Shown here in pieces: positions 1-7,527 of a stretch of 48,405 nucleotides of DNA (positions within the stretch are counted from its first letter, which is position 1; every line of letters begins with the position of its first letter). Made by a program: the position numbers and the translations under genes. Source of the DNA: Spirochaetales bacterium (GTDB lineage: Bacteria; Spirochaetota; Spirochaetia; Treponematales; UBA12059). Below the pieces are notes generated by a model that was not told the origin of the DNA, made no database searches, and saw only the letters and a program-made list of their open reading frames with translations. The stretch covers positions 1-48,405 of the forward strand of contig JAFGNN010000011.1 of the NCBI GenBank assembly GCA_016926955.1. The letters are read 5' to 3'.

Positions 1-6
1 AAGGAC

Positions 7-23
7 TCGGATTTCGAATCCGA
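7..23. repeat. Perfect 17-nt palindrome at the left edge
   Basis: TCGGATT, TCG, AATCCGA forms a perfect 7-bp stem with a 3-nt loop. It lies in the non-coding leader before the activase gene. It could be the end of a terminator or repeat whose other part lies outside the window; no T-run follows directly. Confidence 0.6.
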
Positions 24-79
24 TACCGAATCCCTTTTCCCTTCCTCTCCCTGTCTTGGTTCCTCTTCCTCCCTCTCCT

Positions 80-103
80 CCTCCGTGCCTCCGTGCCTCC
101 GTG
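80..103. repeat. Three tandem CCTCCGTG octamers
   Basis: Three exact copies of CCTCCGTG lie head to tail in a pyrimidine-rich leader. They resemble the right-hand arm (CTCGGCGCCTCSGCG) of the inverted-repeat elements at 1018-1211 and 46896-47091, so this may be the right end of a related element that begins left of the window. That link is inferred from arm similarity only. Confidence 0.55.
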
Positions 104-126
104 GTTCAATTCCTCCGGACGGGCTC

Positions 127-972
127 GTGGCGAGGATACTGTACTCGTCGGCGGTGGACGGCCCGGGCAACCGGGCGGTGGTCTTCCTGCAGGGCTGCGA
201 CTTCGACTGCGCCTACTGCCACAACCCCGAAACGCGAAACCTGTGCGACCACTGCGGCGCCTGCGTCGGCGCGTGCGCGTACGGCGCGCTCTCCCTCATC
301 GACGGGGCCGGGGAGCGTCGCGTGCGCTGGGACGAGGGCGCCTGCCGCGACTGCGGCGCGTGCATCCGCGCCTGCCCGAAGGGCTCGTCGCCGAAGACGC
401 GGCGAATGACGCCCGCCGAAATCCTTTCACGGCTCGAAGCGCGGAAGCCCTTCCTCTCCGGCATCACGGTCTCGGGCGGCGAGTGCGGCCTGCAGGCCGC
501 CTTCCTCGAGGAGCTCGCCGTCGCCGCGCGCGCGGCCGGCCTTCCGGCGCTGATCGACACGAACGGCTCGACCGACTACTCCAAGTTGCCGCGCCTGGTC
601 GAGGCGGCCGAGGGCTTCATGCTCGACGTGAAGGCCTGGGACGACGGCGTCCACCGCGCGCTGACCGGCGCGGGCAACGCCATGGTCAAGCGCAACCTGG
701 CCTTCCTCGCGGGCGCGGGCAAATTGGCCGAAGCGCGCGTCGTCGTGGTGCCGGGCCTCGTGGACGCGGAGGCCTGCGTCCGGGGCATCGCGGAAATATT
801 GAGGACGGGGGGGGCCGCGGGCCGGGGCCGGACCGTCCTCAAACTCATCGCGTTCCGCCGCGAGGGTGTCAGGCCCGCCCAGGTCGCGCTCCCCGTCCCG
901 GGCCGGGAAGAGCTGGAGGCGCTCGCCGCCCTGGCAAGGTCCGAAGGCATCAACGACGTCGTCATAATCTGA
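127..972 (+). CDS. yjjW: YjjW-type glycyl-radical enzyme activase (radical SAM)
   Basis: Predicted to make the 5'-deoxyadenosyl radical that installs the glycyl radical on a partner enzyme in the anaerobic cytoplasm. Visible: the radical SAM cluster Cys24-x3-Cys28-x2-Cys31, two ferredoxin-like 4Fe-4S motifs (Cys40/43/46/50 and Cys73/76/79/83) inserted after it, and SGGE near residue 115 for SAM binding. This layout is that of glycyl-radical activases, and the short 281-residue form fits YjjW. I use the GTG at 127 because the next upstream start (85) lies inside the CCTCCGTG repeat and gives a low-complexity leader; the RBS is weak. No glycyl-radical enzyme follows, so the partner (YjjI-like) may lie left of the window. 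The family call is firm, the symbol less so. Confidence 0.82.
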   Translation: MARILYSSAVDGPGNRAVVFLQGCDFDCAYCHNPETRNLCDHCGACVGACAYGALSLIDGAGERRVRWDEGACRDCGACIRACPKGSSPKTRRMTPAEILSRLEARKPFLSGITVSGGECGLQAAFLEELAVAARAAGLPALIDTNGSTDYSKLPRLVEAAEGFMLDVKAWDDGVHRALTGAGNAMVKRNLAFLAGAGKLAEARVVVVPGLVDAEACVRGIAEILRTGGAAGRGRTVLKLIAFRREGVRPAQVALPVPGREELEALAALARSEGINDVVII

Positions 973-1017
973 GGCCGCACGACCGGGCGCGAATCGCGGG
1001 ATGTTCGATCAATACGA

Positions 1018-1211
1018 ACGCCGAGGCGCCGAGGCGCCGAGACGCAGAGGCGCGGATGAGGTCGCCTGCGCGAAGCGCGGGCTCTCGATCCTTCCATTCC
1101 GAAAGCGGCGCGGGCGCCGAGAGGAAGCCGGCGAGGGGTGAAAATCAGAAGCACGATTCCCCGATTGTTCATGCCGTCCCTATTTTTCGTCCTCCTCGGC
1201 GCCTCCGCGCT
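1018..1211. mobile_element. Copy A of a ~195-bp inverted-repeat (MITE-like) element
   Basis: The left arm ACGCCGAGGCGCCGA (1018-1032) is matched by an imperfect inverted right arm, TCGGCGCCTCCGCGCTT (about 1196-1211). The interior shares GCGGGCTC, TCGATCCTTCC and AAGCGGCGCG in the same order as the copy at 46896-47091, which has almost the same length (196 bp). No protein is encoded. It sits between the 3' ends of the activase gene and the opposite-strand MocR gene. The left arm carries an extra tandem GCCGAGGC unit. It looks like a small non-autonomous element, or a transcribed hairpin element, of unknown mobility. Confidence 0.65.
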
Positions 1212-1220
1212 TCGGCCTTC

Positions 1221-2678
1221 TTACGGCGAGCGCCTGGCCGGGAGCAGGGTGGCGAGGATCCGGAGGCCGCGTTCGAGCGCGGCTCCGTCGACAGCGGCGA
1301 ACGAGAGGCGGAGGTGGCGGTCCGGGGCCGTCGGCGAGGGGCGGCGGAAGGATCGCTCGGGCGAGACGAGGACGCCTGATGCCTTCGCGCGGGCGGCCAG
1401 AGCGGAGGCGGGAGCGCCGGGCGGCAGCTCCACCCAAAGGGACAGGCCTCCGCCCGGCGGCGCGACGCGGACACCGGAGCCCGCAAGCTCCGCGAGCGCG
1501 TCCAGGGCCGCGCGGTAGAGCTTTCCGTATTCCGAGCGCAGGGACGCGAGATGGACGCGGTCGAGGCCGCGGCGCAGGTAGAGCTCGAGGGCGCGCTGGG
1601 CGAGGCCTCCCGTGCCCACGTCGGCGTCGCGCTTGGCGCGGGCCAGGGCGGCGCGGAGCCGGGGCGGCGCCACGAGGGCGGCGAGCCGCAAACCCGGCAT
1701 GAGGATTTTCGAGAAGCTCTTGACGTAGACCACGCGGTCGTCGCGGTCGAGCGCCTTGAGGGACGGTCCCGGAGCGTCCTCGTAGGCGAGGTCGGAGACA
1801 TGGTCATCCTCGAGCACGAAGACGTCGCGGGCCGCAGCGAACTCGAGGAGGGCGCGCTTCCGCTCCGCGTTCCATGACAGTGTGGTCGGGTTCTGGAAGC
1901 GCGGGATGCATGAGACGAGGCGGAAGGGGCGTCGTTCGGCGACCCGGGCGAGGGCGTCGGGGTCGAGCCCCTCCGGATCGAGTTCGAGGGCTTCCACCGC
2001 CGCGCCACGGGAGTGGAAGGCGGCTGCGCCCCCGCGGTAGGCGGGATCCTCGACGAGCGCTCGGTCGCCGGGGGCGAGCAGGGCGCGCGCGCAAAGGTCG
2101 ACGCCCTGCTGGGCGCCGGACACGATTATCACGTCGCGGGGGTCGGGACGGAAGCCCTGGGTCTCGGCGAGCCAGTCCGCGACGGCCTCGCGGAGCGGCG
2201 GCCAGCCCGCGGACTCCTGATAGTCGAAGGCGTAGCCCCCGTCGCGGTCGAGCACCTCTGCCAGCAGGTCCTTGAAGGCGACTGTCGGGAAACGTTCCGG
2301 CGAGGGAGAGGCCGTGGCGAAGTCGACGGGGGTGGCCTCCGGCGCATCGAGGTCTGTCCCCGTCGGCCCGGCCCGGCCGGGGCTGCTGCCTGGCCGGGCG
2401 CCGAATTCCTCGTCGGCGGTGGCGGCGCCGGGCTCGGGCGCGACGTACATGCCGGAGCCCGCGCGCGGCTCGACGAGGCCCTCGCGCTCGAGCACGCGGT
2501 ACGCGGCCACGACGGTGGACGGGTTGACCGCGTTCCAGGCCGCGAGCGAGCGGACGGACGGGAGCTTCGAGCCGGGCTCGAGCTCGCCGGATTCGATGCG
2601 CCGCGCGATGGAACGGGCGAGCCGCTCGTAGGCGGCGCCGGGCCCCTCGATGGAGGCCGTATCGGTACGGAAGGCCAT
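1221..2678 (-). CDS. MocR/PdxR-family GntR regulator with aminotransferase-like domain
   Basis: 485 residues, the usual MocR length. The N-terminus is a GntR winged helix (about 10-80, LPSVRSLA and NPSTVVAAYRVLE). From about 110 it becomes a fold-type-I PLP aminotransferase domain with the PLP lysine in SFSKIL near residue 322 and EDPAYRGG and DDHVSDL motifs. Such proteins use PLP as an effector, often to control vitamin B6 or amine metabolism. The ATG at 2678 directly follows a TACAGT -10 box, so the mRNA may be leaderless; a longer reading to 2867 has only a low-complexity leader. The divergent neighbour is a nitroreductase, a possible target by position only. Its 3' end abuts the inverted-repeat element. 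Confidence 0.9.
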   Translation of the reverse strand: MAFRTDTASIEGPGAAYERLARSIARRIESGELEPGSKLPSVRSLAAWNAVNPSTVVAAYRVLEREGLVEPRAGSGMYVAPEPGAATADEEFGARPGSSPGRAGPTGTDLDAPEATPVDFATASPSPERFPTVAFKDLLAEVLDRDGGYAFDYQESAGWPPLREAVADWLAETQGFRPDPRDVIIVSGAQQGVDLCARALLAPGDRALVEDPAYRGGAAAFHSRGAAVEALELDPEGLDPDALARVAERRPFRLVSCIPRFQNPTTLSWNAERKRALLEFAAARDVFVLEDDHVSDLAYEDAPGPSLKALDRDDRVVYVKSFSKILMPGLRLAALVAPPRLRAALARAKRDADVGTGGLAQRALELYLRRGLDRVHLASLRSEYGKLYRAALDALAELAGSGVRVAPPGGGLSLWVELPPGAPASALAARAKASGVLVSPERSFRRPSPTAPDRHLRLSFAAVDGAALERGLRILATLLPARRSP

Positions 2679-2685
2679 ACGGCGC

Positions 2686-2691
2686 ACTGTA
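2686..2691 (-). promoter_or_regulatory. -10 box for the MocR gene (leaderless-type)
   Basis: Read on the minus strand, TACAGT ends 7 bases before the ATG at 2678. This places the expected transcription start at or within a base or two of the start codon, leaving no room for a Shine-Dalgarno sequence. No convincing -35 box is visible. Confidence 0.4.
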
Positions 2692-2725
2692 TCGCGGGGG
2701 AGCTCCGAGCGCAAGGCGAAAGGGC

Positions 2726-2752
2726 GCCCGCCGGCCATTGCGGCAGGCGGGC
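2726..2752. repeat. Inverted repeat in the MocR/nitroreductase divergent region
   Basis: GCCCGCC and GGCGGGC form a perfect 7-bp stem around a 13-nt loop. It lies about 48 bp upstream of the MocR start, a plausible place for an operator in this 276-bp divergent region. The rest of the gap shows no gene. Confidence 0.35.
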
Positions 2753-2954
2753 AACGCGAGCCTGCTGGTGCCGACGGAAGCGGCGGCGGTACGCGGGGCG
2801 GGTTCCGCGGTCCGCGGCCGGAGGCGACCGAGTTGCCTTTTCCCCTGAATCCCCGAAACGCTCGCAATTACCTGAAAGGCGACGGCTCGTGCGGGCGGAA
2901 TCCGGGTTTGCCCGCGCGGCGCCTCCGTGCCTACCTTGGGAAGCGGAGGAATTC

Positions 2955-3530
2955 ATGGAATTACTCAAGGAAATCGAGACCCGCCGCGCGTATCGCGCGC
3001 TCGCCGCCGACCCGATCGGGCGCGAGACCCTGCAGCGTCTGGCCCTGGCGGCGCACATGGCGCCCTCGAGCATGAACAATCAGCCGTGGCGCATGATCAC
3101 GGTGACGGAACCGGAACCTCTCGCGGCTTTGCGCGCGAGCTTCACGAGCGGGAACTACTGGGCGCTGAAGGCGCCCGCGGTGACGGCTTTCGTGACGTCC
3201 GCGGACTGGGGCCTCCGCATGCCGGACGGCCGCGAGCTCGCGTGGTTCGAGCTCGGCATGGCCGCCATGGCCTACCAGCTCGAGGCCGTTCACGAAGGCC
3301 TCGTGGCTCACCCGATCGTGGGCTTCGACGCGAAAGCGGCCGCCGCGGCCCTCGGCCTGCCGCCCGAGGCGACGCTCGTGATCCTCGTGGTGGTCGGAAA
3401 GCCCGGCGACGCCTCGGGGCTCTCGGAAAAGCACCTGGAGGGCGAACGGGGTCCGCGGATCCGCAAGCCGCTCGACGAGGTGGCGGCCTTCGACGCCTGG
3501 CACGAAAGGCTCCTGCCGCAGAAGGGCTGA
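2955..3530 (+). CDS. Nitroreductase-family FMN oxidoreductase
   Basis: 191 residues, normal for a small NfsB/NOX-type nitroreductase. These are soluble FMN dimers that reduce nitroaromatics, quinones or flavins with NAD(P)H. Visible: the N-terminal ETRRAYRAL motif (phosphate/FMN contact), APSSMNNQPWRM near residues 35-47 (the hallmark SxxNxQPW segment), a central region rich in Met, Ala and Tyr (dimer/FMN), and a GKPGD segment near 150. The ATG at 2955 has GGAGGA 4 nt upstream. It diverges from the MocR gene across 276 bp. Substrate cannot be told from sequence. Confidence 0.9.
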   Translation: MELLKEIETRRAYRALAADPIGRETLQRLALAAHMAPSSMNNQPWRMITVTEPEPLAALRASFTSGNYWALKAPAVTAFVTSADWGLRMPDGRELAWFELGMAAMAYQLEAVHEGLVAHPIVGFDAKAAAAALGLPPEATLVILVVVGKPGDASGLSEKHLEGERGPRIRKPLDEVAAFDAWHERLLPQKG

Positions 3531-3576
3531 GCCGGTCGCGGGACCGGCCACGGAACGCCCGGGGGCATCCGCGAAC

Positions 3577-3606
3577 TTGCGGACGGCCCGGGGCGGCGGC
3601 TATACT
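3577..3606 (+). promoter_or_regulatory. Promoter of the S51 peptidase gene and cluster
   Basis: TTGCGG (3577-3582), an 18-bp spacer, then TATACT (3601-3606), 25 bp before the ATG at 3632. It may serve the whole co-directional run to 10242, because most later junctions overlap. Confidence 0.6.
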
Positions 3607-3631
3607 CGCCCGCGCGCGGGAGGGCGGAACC

Positions 3632-4411
3632 ATGGCGGGCGGGCGCGGGGCCATCGTGGCGATAGGCGGCGGGGAACTCAGGCTCGGCGAGACGGAGCAC
3701 ATTGACCGCGCCATCGTGGATCTGTGCCGCCGCGCCGAGCCTCGGCACCTCTTCATCCCCACCGCGAGCGGAGAACCGGAGCCGTACATCGAGAACGTCG
3801 CGCGTGTCTACGACGCGCTCGGCTGCGCGTGCTCGGCGCTCCGCCTGAAAGCGGAACCGTCGGCCGCGGAGATCGAGGACGCGGTGCTCGGTGCCGATAT
3901 CGTGTACGTGGGTGGGGGAGACACCGCGACCATGTTGCGGGAGTGGCGCCGCTTCGGCGTCGATCGCCTGCTCGAGCGGGCGTGGCGCGGCGGGGCGATC
4001 ATGTCCGGCCTTTCCGCCGGCTCGATCTGCTGGTTCGAGCGCGGCCTTTCCGATTCCGCCTCGTTCGGCGACGGCGCGGACGACTGGGACTACGCGACGA
4101 TCGAGGCGCTGGGCTTCCTGCCCGGCGCGCACTGCCCGCACTACGACGAGCGCTCGCGCGAGGGGAAATTCCGCGCCTGGCTCGGACGGACCGACATCGA
4201 CTTCATCGGCGTCGAGAACCGGGCCGCGCTGGTCGTGGAGGGCGGGCGCTTCCGGACCCTCGCGGCGGGAAGGCCTGACGGACGGATGCCGCGCTCGTTC
4301 GCCGTGTCGTGCCGCGGTGGATCCGTGACCGAGACGGAATTGCCCGGCGAAGGGCCGCTCGCGGAGCTGGTCTCGCTTGCCGCGCCATTCGTACGCGGGG
4401 AAGCGCGATGA
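3632..4411 (+). CDS. Peptidase S51 (cyanophycinase/PepE-like) family protein
   Basis: 259 residues, class-I-glutamine-amidotransferase-like fold. S51 enzymes are cytoplasmic serine peptidases acting on Asp- or beta-Asp-containing peptides. Visible: GGGE near residue 12, a YVGGGDT turn at 92-98, and the nucleophile elbow GLSAGS with Ser128. The following GADDWDY and GAHCPHYDE segments fit the family's His-containing region. The ATG at 3632 is preceded by a purine-rich AGGGCGG and a clear promoter. The stop overlaps the next start (ATGA). Nothing indicates cyanophycin metabolism nearby, so a dipeptidase-like role is more likely than cyanophycinase; the substrate is unknown. Confidence 0.82.
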   Translation: MAGGRGAIVAIGGGELRLGETEHIDRAIVDLCRRAEPRHLFIPTASGEPEPYIENVARVYDALGCACSALRLKAEPSAAEIEDAVLGADIVYVGGGDTATMLREWRRFGVDRLLERAWRGGAIMSGLSAGSICWFERGLSDSASFGDGADDWDYATIEALGFLPGAHCPHYDERSREGKFRAWLGRTDIDFIGVENRAALVVEGGRFRTLAAGRPDGRMPRSFAVSCRGGSVTETELPGEGPLAELVSLAAPFVRGEAR

Positions 4412-4812
4412 GGGTAGACAGCCACATCCACTCGAGCTTCTCGATCGACGGGAAGGCGACGGGGCGCGTCGAGCGCGAGAAGCGCGTCGTGCGCTTCATG
4501 ATAGCCGCTTTCTGCCGTGCCCGGCACGGCCGCGACGGAACGCGGGACGCGGCAGGACTCTGCGACGATTGCGCCGAGCTCGCCGCATACGCCGAAGCGC
4601 GGCTCGCCGCGTGCCGCTACGGGGAGCGGAAGCCGTCCTGCGGCCTCTGCCCGACGCGTTGCTACCGGAGCGACATGCGCGAGCGGATCCGCGCCGTCAT
4701 GCGCTGGAGCGGGCCCCGGATGCTCTACCTGGCGCCGCTCGATTTCTTCCGGCACCTCGGCGAGCGGCGGGGCGGGTCCAGGGACGGCGCGCGATTCCGG
4801 AATCCGGGGTAG
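4408..4812 (+). CDS. YgbA-type (nitrous-oxide-stimulated promoter family) protein with PHP-like N-terminus
   Basis: 134 residues. From about residue 20 it matches the E. coli YgbA family: REKRVVRFMI, CDDCAELAAYAEARL, KPSCGLCPTRCY and IRAVMRWSGPRMLY. The Cys pairs suggest a small metal or Fe-S protein, and YgbA is linked to nitrosative stress in enterobacteria. The first 17 residues, MRVDSHIHSSFSIDG and so on, are unlike YgbA and read like the start of a PHP phosphoesterase (DxHxHSxxSxDG). This suggests that a deletion joined a PHP start to a YgbA body. The start at 4408 overlaps the upstream stop (ATGA), so it is probably translationally coupled. Biochemical function is unknown. Confidence 0.8.
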   Translation: MRVDSHIHSSFSIDGKATGRVEREKRVVRFMIAAFCRARHGRDGTRDAAGLCDDCAELAAYAEARLAACRYGERKPSCGLCPTRCYRSDMRERIRAVMRWSGPRMLYLAPLDFFRHLGERRGGSRDGARFRNPG

Positions 4813-4823
4813 GGAGCGAAGGC

Positions 4824-6032
4824 ATGGAAACACGGAAGATACCCCTGGCGATCGACTCGGCCGACGCGACGGCCCTCATCGACTTCGCTTCGGCTTTGGT
4901 CCGGACCGAAAGCCCTTCGGGGCGCGAGGAAGCCGACGTCCGGCTCGCGGCGCGCACGATGGAGGAGCTCGGCTTCGACGAAGTGCTGATCGACGGCTTC
5001 GGGAACGCGCTCGGCCGCATCGGGAACTCGGGGCCGTCCATCCTCTTCGATTCGCACCTGGATACGGTGGAAGCCGGAGACGCCGCAGCCTGGCGGGTGC
5101 CGCCCTTTTCGGGCCTGATCGGCGACGGGCGCCTCCACGGCCGCGGCTCGGTCGACATGAAGTCGGGCGCGGCGGCGTCGATCTTCGCCGCAGCCCTGGC
5201 CCGCGACGCGGGACTCGTCGAGGGGAGGACGGTGTACGTCTCGTGCACGGTGCTGGAGGAGGATTGCGACGGCGAGAACCTGGTCCACCTTTTCCGCGAG
5301 ACCGGCATCAGGCCGGACCGCTGCGTCGTCTGCGAGCCCTCGAACGCCCGACTCGCCGTCGGCCACAAGGGCAAGGCCCAGGTCGCGATCCGGACCGAGG
5401 GCGTCTCGGCGCACGGCTCGACGCCAGAACTGGGCGTGAACGCGGTCTATCCGATGGCCGCCGTCATCGCCCGCGTGGAACGCCAAGCCCGCGGCCTCGA
5501 GACCGGACCCGAGCCCCGCGGCACACTGGCCCTGACGCGCGTCGCCAGCGAGGCGGTCTCGCTGAACGCGGTGCCCGCGGCCTGCGAGGTCTACCTGGAC
5601 CGTCGACTCGCCCCGGGCGAAAGCGTCGCGGATTTCCGCCGGAGCATGGACGATCTGGTCGCGGGGACGGGCGCCTCGTGGCGCGTCGGCTCGTTGCGCA
5701 GACGTACCTGGACCGGGCTCGAGGTCCGCTACGAACCACTCCACGAAGCCTGGAGGCTCGAGGACGGAGACCCCTTCCTCGACGCTGCTGTCGAAGCGTA
5801 CCGGGACGCGTTCGGCGCCGGGCCGGATCCGTTCCTGTTCTGGAATTTCAGCACCAACGCCGTCGCCACGACCGCGCGCAGCATCCCGACCCTTGGCTTC
5901 GGCCCCGGGGATCCAGCGCTGGCCCATATGGTCGACGAGAGCTGCCCGCTCGAGCAGATCCTCGGCGCCTGCCGCCTGTACCAGGCGCTGATCGCCCGCC
6001 TGGTTCCCGACGGGGAGGGCGCTCGTGGCTGA
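4824..6032 (+). CDS. M20-family metallohydrolase, YgeY-like
   Basis: 402 residues. M20 enzymes are di-zinc hydrolases that cleave peptides or N-acyl/carbamoyl amino acids. Visible: SHLDTVE (His78, Asp80), GRGSVDMKSG (bridging Asp111), LEED (catalytic Glu145, metal Glu146), CEPSN (Glu171), and a late His in ALAHMVDES near 375. The lid/dimerisation domain lies at about 180-300. The C-terminal FSTNAVATTARSIPTLGFGP pattern recalls YgeY, a hydrolase found in selenium/purine gene clusters, but none of those partners is here. Start: ATG 4824 with GGGAG upstream. It follows the YgbA-like gene by 11 bp and overlaps the next start by 8 bp. DapE/ArgE-like specificity cannot be excluded. Confidence 0.85.
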   Translation: METRKIPLAIDSADATALIDFASALVRTESPSGREEADVRLAARTMEELGFDEVLIDGFGNALGRIGNSGPSILFDSHLDTVEAGDAAAWRVPPFSGLIGDGRLHGRGSVDMKSGAAASIFAAALARDAGLVEGRTVYVSCTVLEEDCDGENLVHLFRETGIRPDRCVVCEPSNARLAVGHKGKAQVAIRTEGVSAHGSTPELGVNAVYPMAAVIARVERQARGLETGPEPRGTLALTRVASEAVSLNAVPAACEVYLDRRLAPGESVADFRRSMDDLVAGTGASWRVGSLRRRTWTGLEVRYEPLHEAWRLEDGDPFLDAAVEAYRDAFGAGPDPFLFWNFSTNAVATTARSIPTLGFGPGDPALAHMVDESCPLEQILGACRLYQALIARLVPDGEGARG

Positions 6033-6507
6033 TCTTTTTACCGAACCCGTGCGGATCTTCCTCGAAAAAGGCCTCGAGGCGCTCGAGCGGAGCTCGAAGT
6101 TCGGCGACCTGAAGCGTTCGGTGGCCGAGCGCGTGCGGCGCGAGGCCGCCTTCGACCGCGAGATATTCCAGGCGACAGCGACGGCGGGCGCCGACGGCGC
6201 CCGCGTCCGCGCGCTGCTGGCGACGCTCGAGGACGGGGAATTCCGCGCCGCCTGCAGCAGCCCGATACCGCTCGCGCGGCTCCTGCCGCGGAGGCTCGAC
6301 CGGAACGCGTGGCCGGAACGGTTCAGGTCGGGGCGCTTCGCAGCGCGCACGGCGGCCGACCGCAGCCAGGCGGACCTTGCGGAACGGGCTTTCCGCAGGG
6401 TAAAGCTGATGCGCAACCCGGCACTCGCGGAGGGCGCCAATTTCGACTACGCGTACGCGCGCGACCTCATGGCGGCGCTCGAGCGGGAACTCGGCCGCCC
6501 GCGCTGA
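6025..6507 (+). CDS. Hypothetical protein, charged and helical
   Basis: 160 residues, no family recognised. It starts at a GTG that overlaps the end of the M20 gene by 8 bp, so it is likely translated by coupling. The sequence is rich in Arg, Glu, Ala and Leu and looks mostly alpha-helical, with an amphipathic start (LFTEPVRIFLEKGLEALE). There is no signal peptide, membrane segment or Cys cluster. Base and codon use match the neighbours, which supports a real gene. Position suggests a role alongside the M20 hydrolase, but nothing in the protein shows what it does. Confidence 0.7.
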   Translation: MADLFTEPVRIFLEKGLEALERSSKFGDLKRSVAERVRREAAFDREIFQATATAGADGARVRALLATLEDGEFRAACSSPIPLARLLPRRLDRNAWPERFRSGRFAARTAADRSQADLAERAFRRVKLMRNPALAEGANFDYAYARDLMAALERELGRPR

Positions 6508-6571
6508 CAGGATATGAACGACGGACCGTCTCCGCGGGAGCCGTCAATAGCACCAGCAAGGAAGGACGACG

Positions 6572-7015
6572 ATGAAGATCGGAACCCTCATGAAGACGCT
6601 CTGGTTCGCGTTTCCCCTGACCAAGCTCGTCTACCTTTTCGTGGCGAGCCAGCGCGCCGGGTTCGGCGACACGCAGGCGTTGCCCTTCACCGTCGTGGGC
6701 TTCCTCACCCTGCTCGGCCTCGCGACGGCGACGGCCGGCGGTCTGCTCGGCTGGTTCCTGTTCCGGAGCCCGCGCCTCCGCGCCCGGCTCGCGCGCTTCG
6801 CGAAGCGCTCGAGCGGCCTGCCCGGCGGCGCTCCCTACGCGTTCTGGGTCGTCGCCCTCGGCCTGGCGGAAAACGCCTCGATTTTCGGCCTCGTGCTTTC
6901 CGTGCAGTCGGGCGAGCTCCGGCACCTTGTCGCCCTGGCCATCTGCGGCCTGGTTGCCTGGGCCTTCTCGTATCCGAGGCTCGATCTCGTGGCGGACGGG
7001 GAGGACGCGTCATGA
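6572..7015 (+). CDS. Small integral membrane protein (about four TM helices)
   Basis: 147 residues with four hydrophobic segments near 9-27, 38-63, 84-106 and 112-131, and an Arg-rich loop (SPRLRARLARFAKRSS) between helices 2 and 3 that should face the cytoplasm. I do not recognise the family. AAGGAAGG lies 7-10 nt upstream of the ATG. The stop overlaps the next gene by 4 bases (ATGA), tying it to the DinB gene. The neighbouring Pr6Pr proteins are unrelated in sequence. Confidence 0.75.
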   Translation: MKIGTLMKTLWFAFPLTKLVYLFVASQRAGFGDTQALPFTVVGFLTLLGLATATAGGLLGWFLFRSPRLRARLARFAKRSSGLPGGAPYAFWVVALGLAENASIFGLVLSVQSGELRHLVALAICGLVAWAFSYPRLDLVADGEDAS

Positions 7016-7527
7016 AGCGGGCGCTCGAAGGCTTCGCGGACTACAACGACATGGCCGACCGGGCCATGCTGGCGATCCTGGACGGCCTGGCGCCCGAGCG
7101 GCGCGAAGAGCCGACCGGGGCCTATTTCGGCAGCCTCCACGGCACGGTGGCGCATATGGCCTGGGCCGGGGCGCTCTGGCTCAAGCGCTTTTCGAGCTTC
7201 GGCGACTGGAGCGCGTGCGCCGCCTGGGCGGACGCGGACCTGGCCGCGCGAAAGGACGGCGCCAAGGCCGACTGGGGCCAAGCCCGCGCCCTGCTCGCCG
7301 AGACCGACGGAGCGCTCGGCCTGCTCGTCACGCAGATCGGGGAAGCGGAGCTCTACCGCCGCGTCCGCTACGCGACCACGGACGGGACGGAGCTCGAGCG
7401 GACGCTCTGGCACCTCGTCATGCACGCGCTGAACCACGGCACGCACCACCGGGGCGAGATCTCCGCCATGCTCGACCGCATGGGCGTGGAGAACGATTTC
7501 AACAGCCTCGTCGAGTACGTGGAGTGA
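7012..7527 (+). CDS. DinB-family putative metal-dependent protein
   Basis: 171 residues, the usual DinB four-helix-bundle length. The family contains Ni/Zn-binding proteins, some acting as thiol (bacillithiol or mycothiol) transferases, many of unknown function. The expected metal-binding pattern is visible: a His in GSLHGTVAHMAW near residue 43-48 and the late pair in ALNHGTHHRGEI near 143-150. The N-terminal FADYNDMADRAML also fits. It overlaps the preceding membrane protein (ATGA) and the following Nudix gene (GTGA). Enzyme activity cannot be assigned; a thiol-dependent stress role is a guess from the family. Confidence 0.85.
   Translation: MKRALEGFADYNDMADRAMLAILDGLAPERREEPTGAYFGSLHGTVAHMAWAGALWLKRFSSFGDWSACAAWADADLAARKDGAKADWGQARALLAETDGALGLLVTQIGEAELYRRVRYATTDGTELERTLWHLVMHALNHGTHHRGEISAMLDRMGVENDFNSLVEYVE

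Noticed and set aside
93-1379. A 428-codon forward frame through the activase gene and the inverted-repeat element
   Set aside because: It is an out-of-frame shadow of the activase and is Arg/Gly/Pro-rich throughout, with no domain and no RBS.
2013-2954. Extension of the nitroreductase frame upstream into the MocR gene
   Set aside because: The upstream part is antisense to a certain MocR gene; the family starts at the ATG at 2955, which has a good RBS.
4377-4823. Forward extension of the M20 hydrolase frame to 4377
   Set aside because: The leading 149 codons are an Arg-rich shadow of the YgbA-like gene; ATG 4824 has its own RBS.
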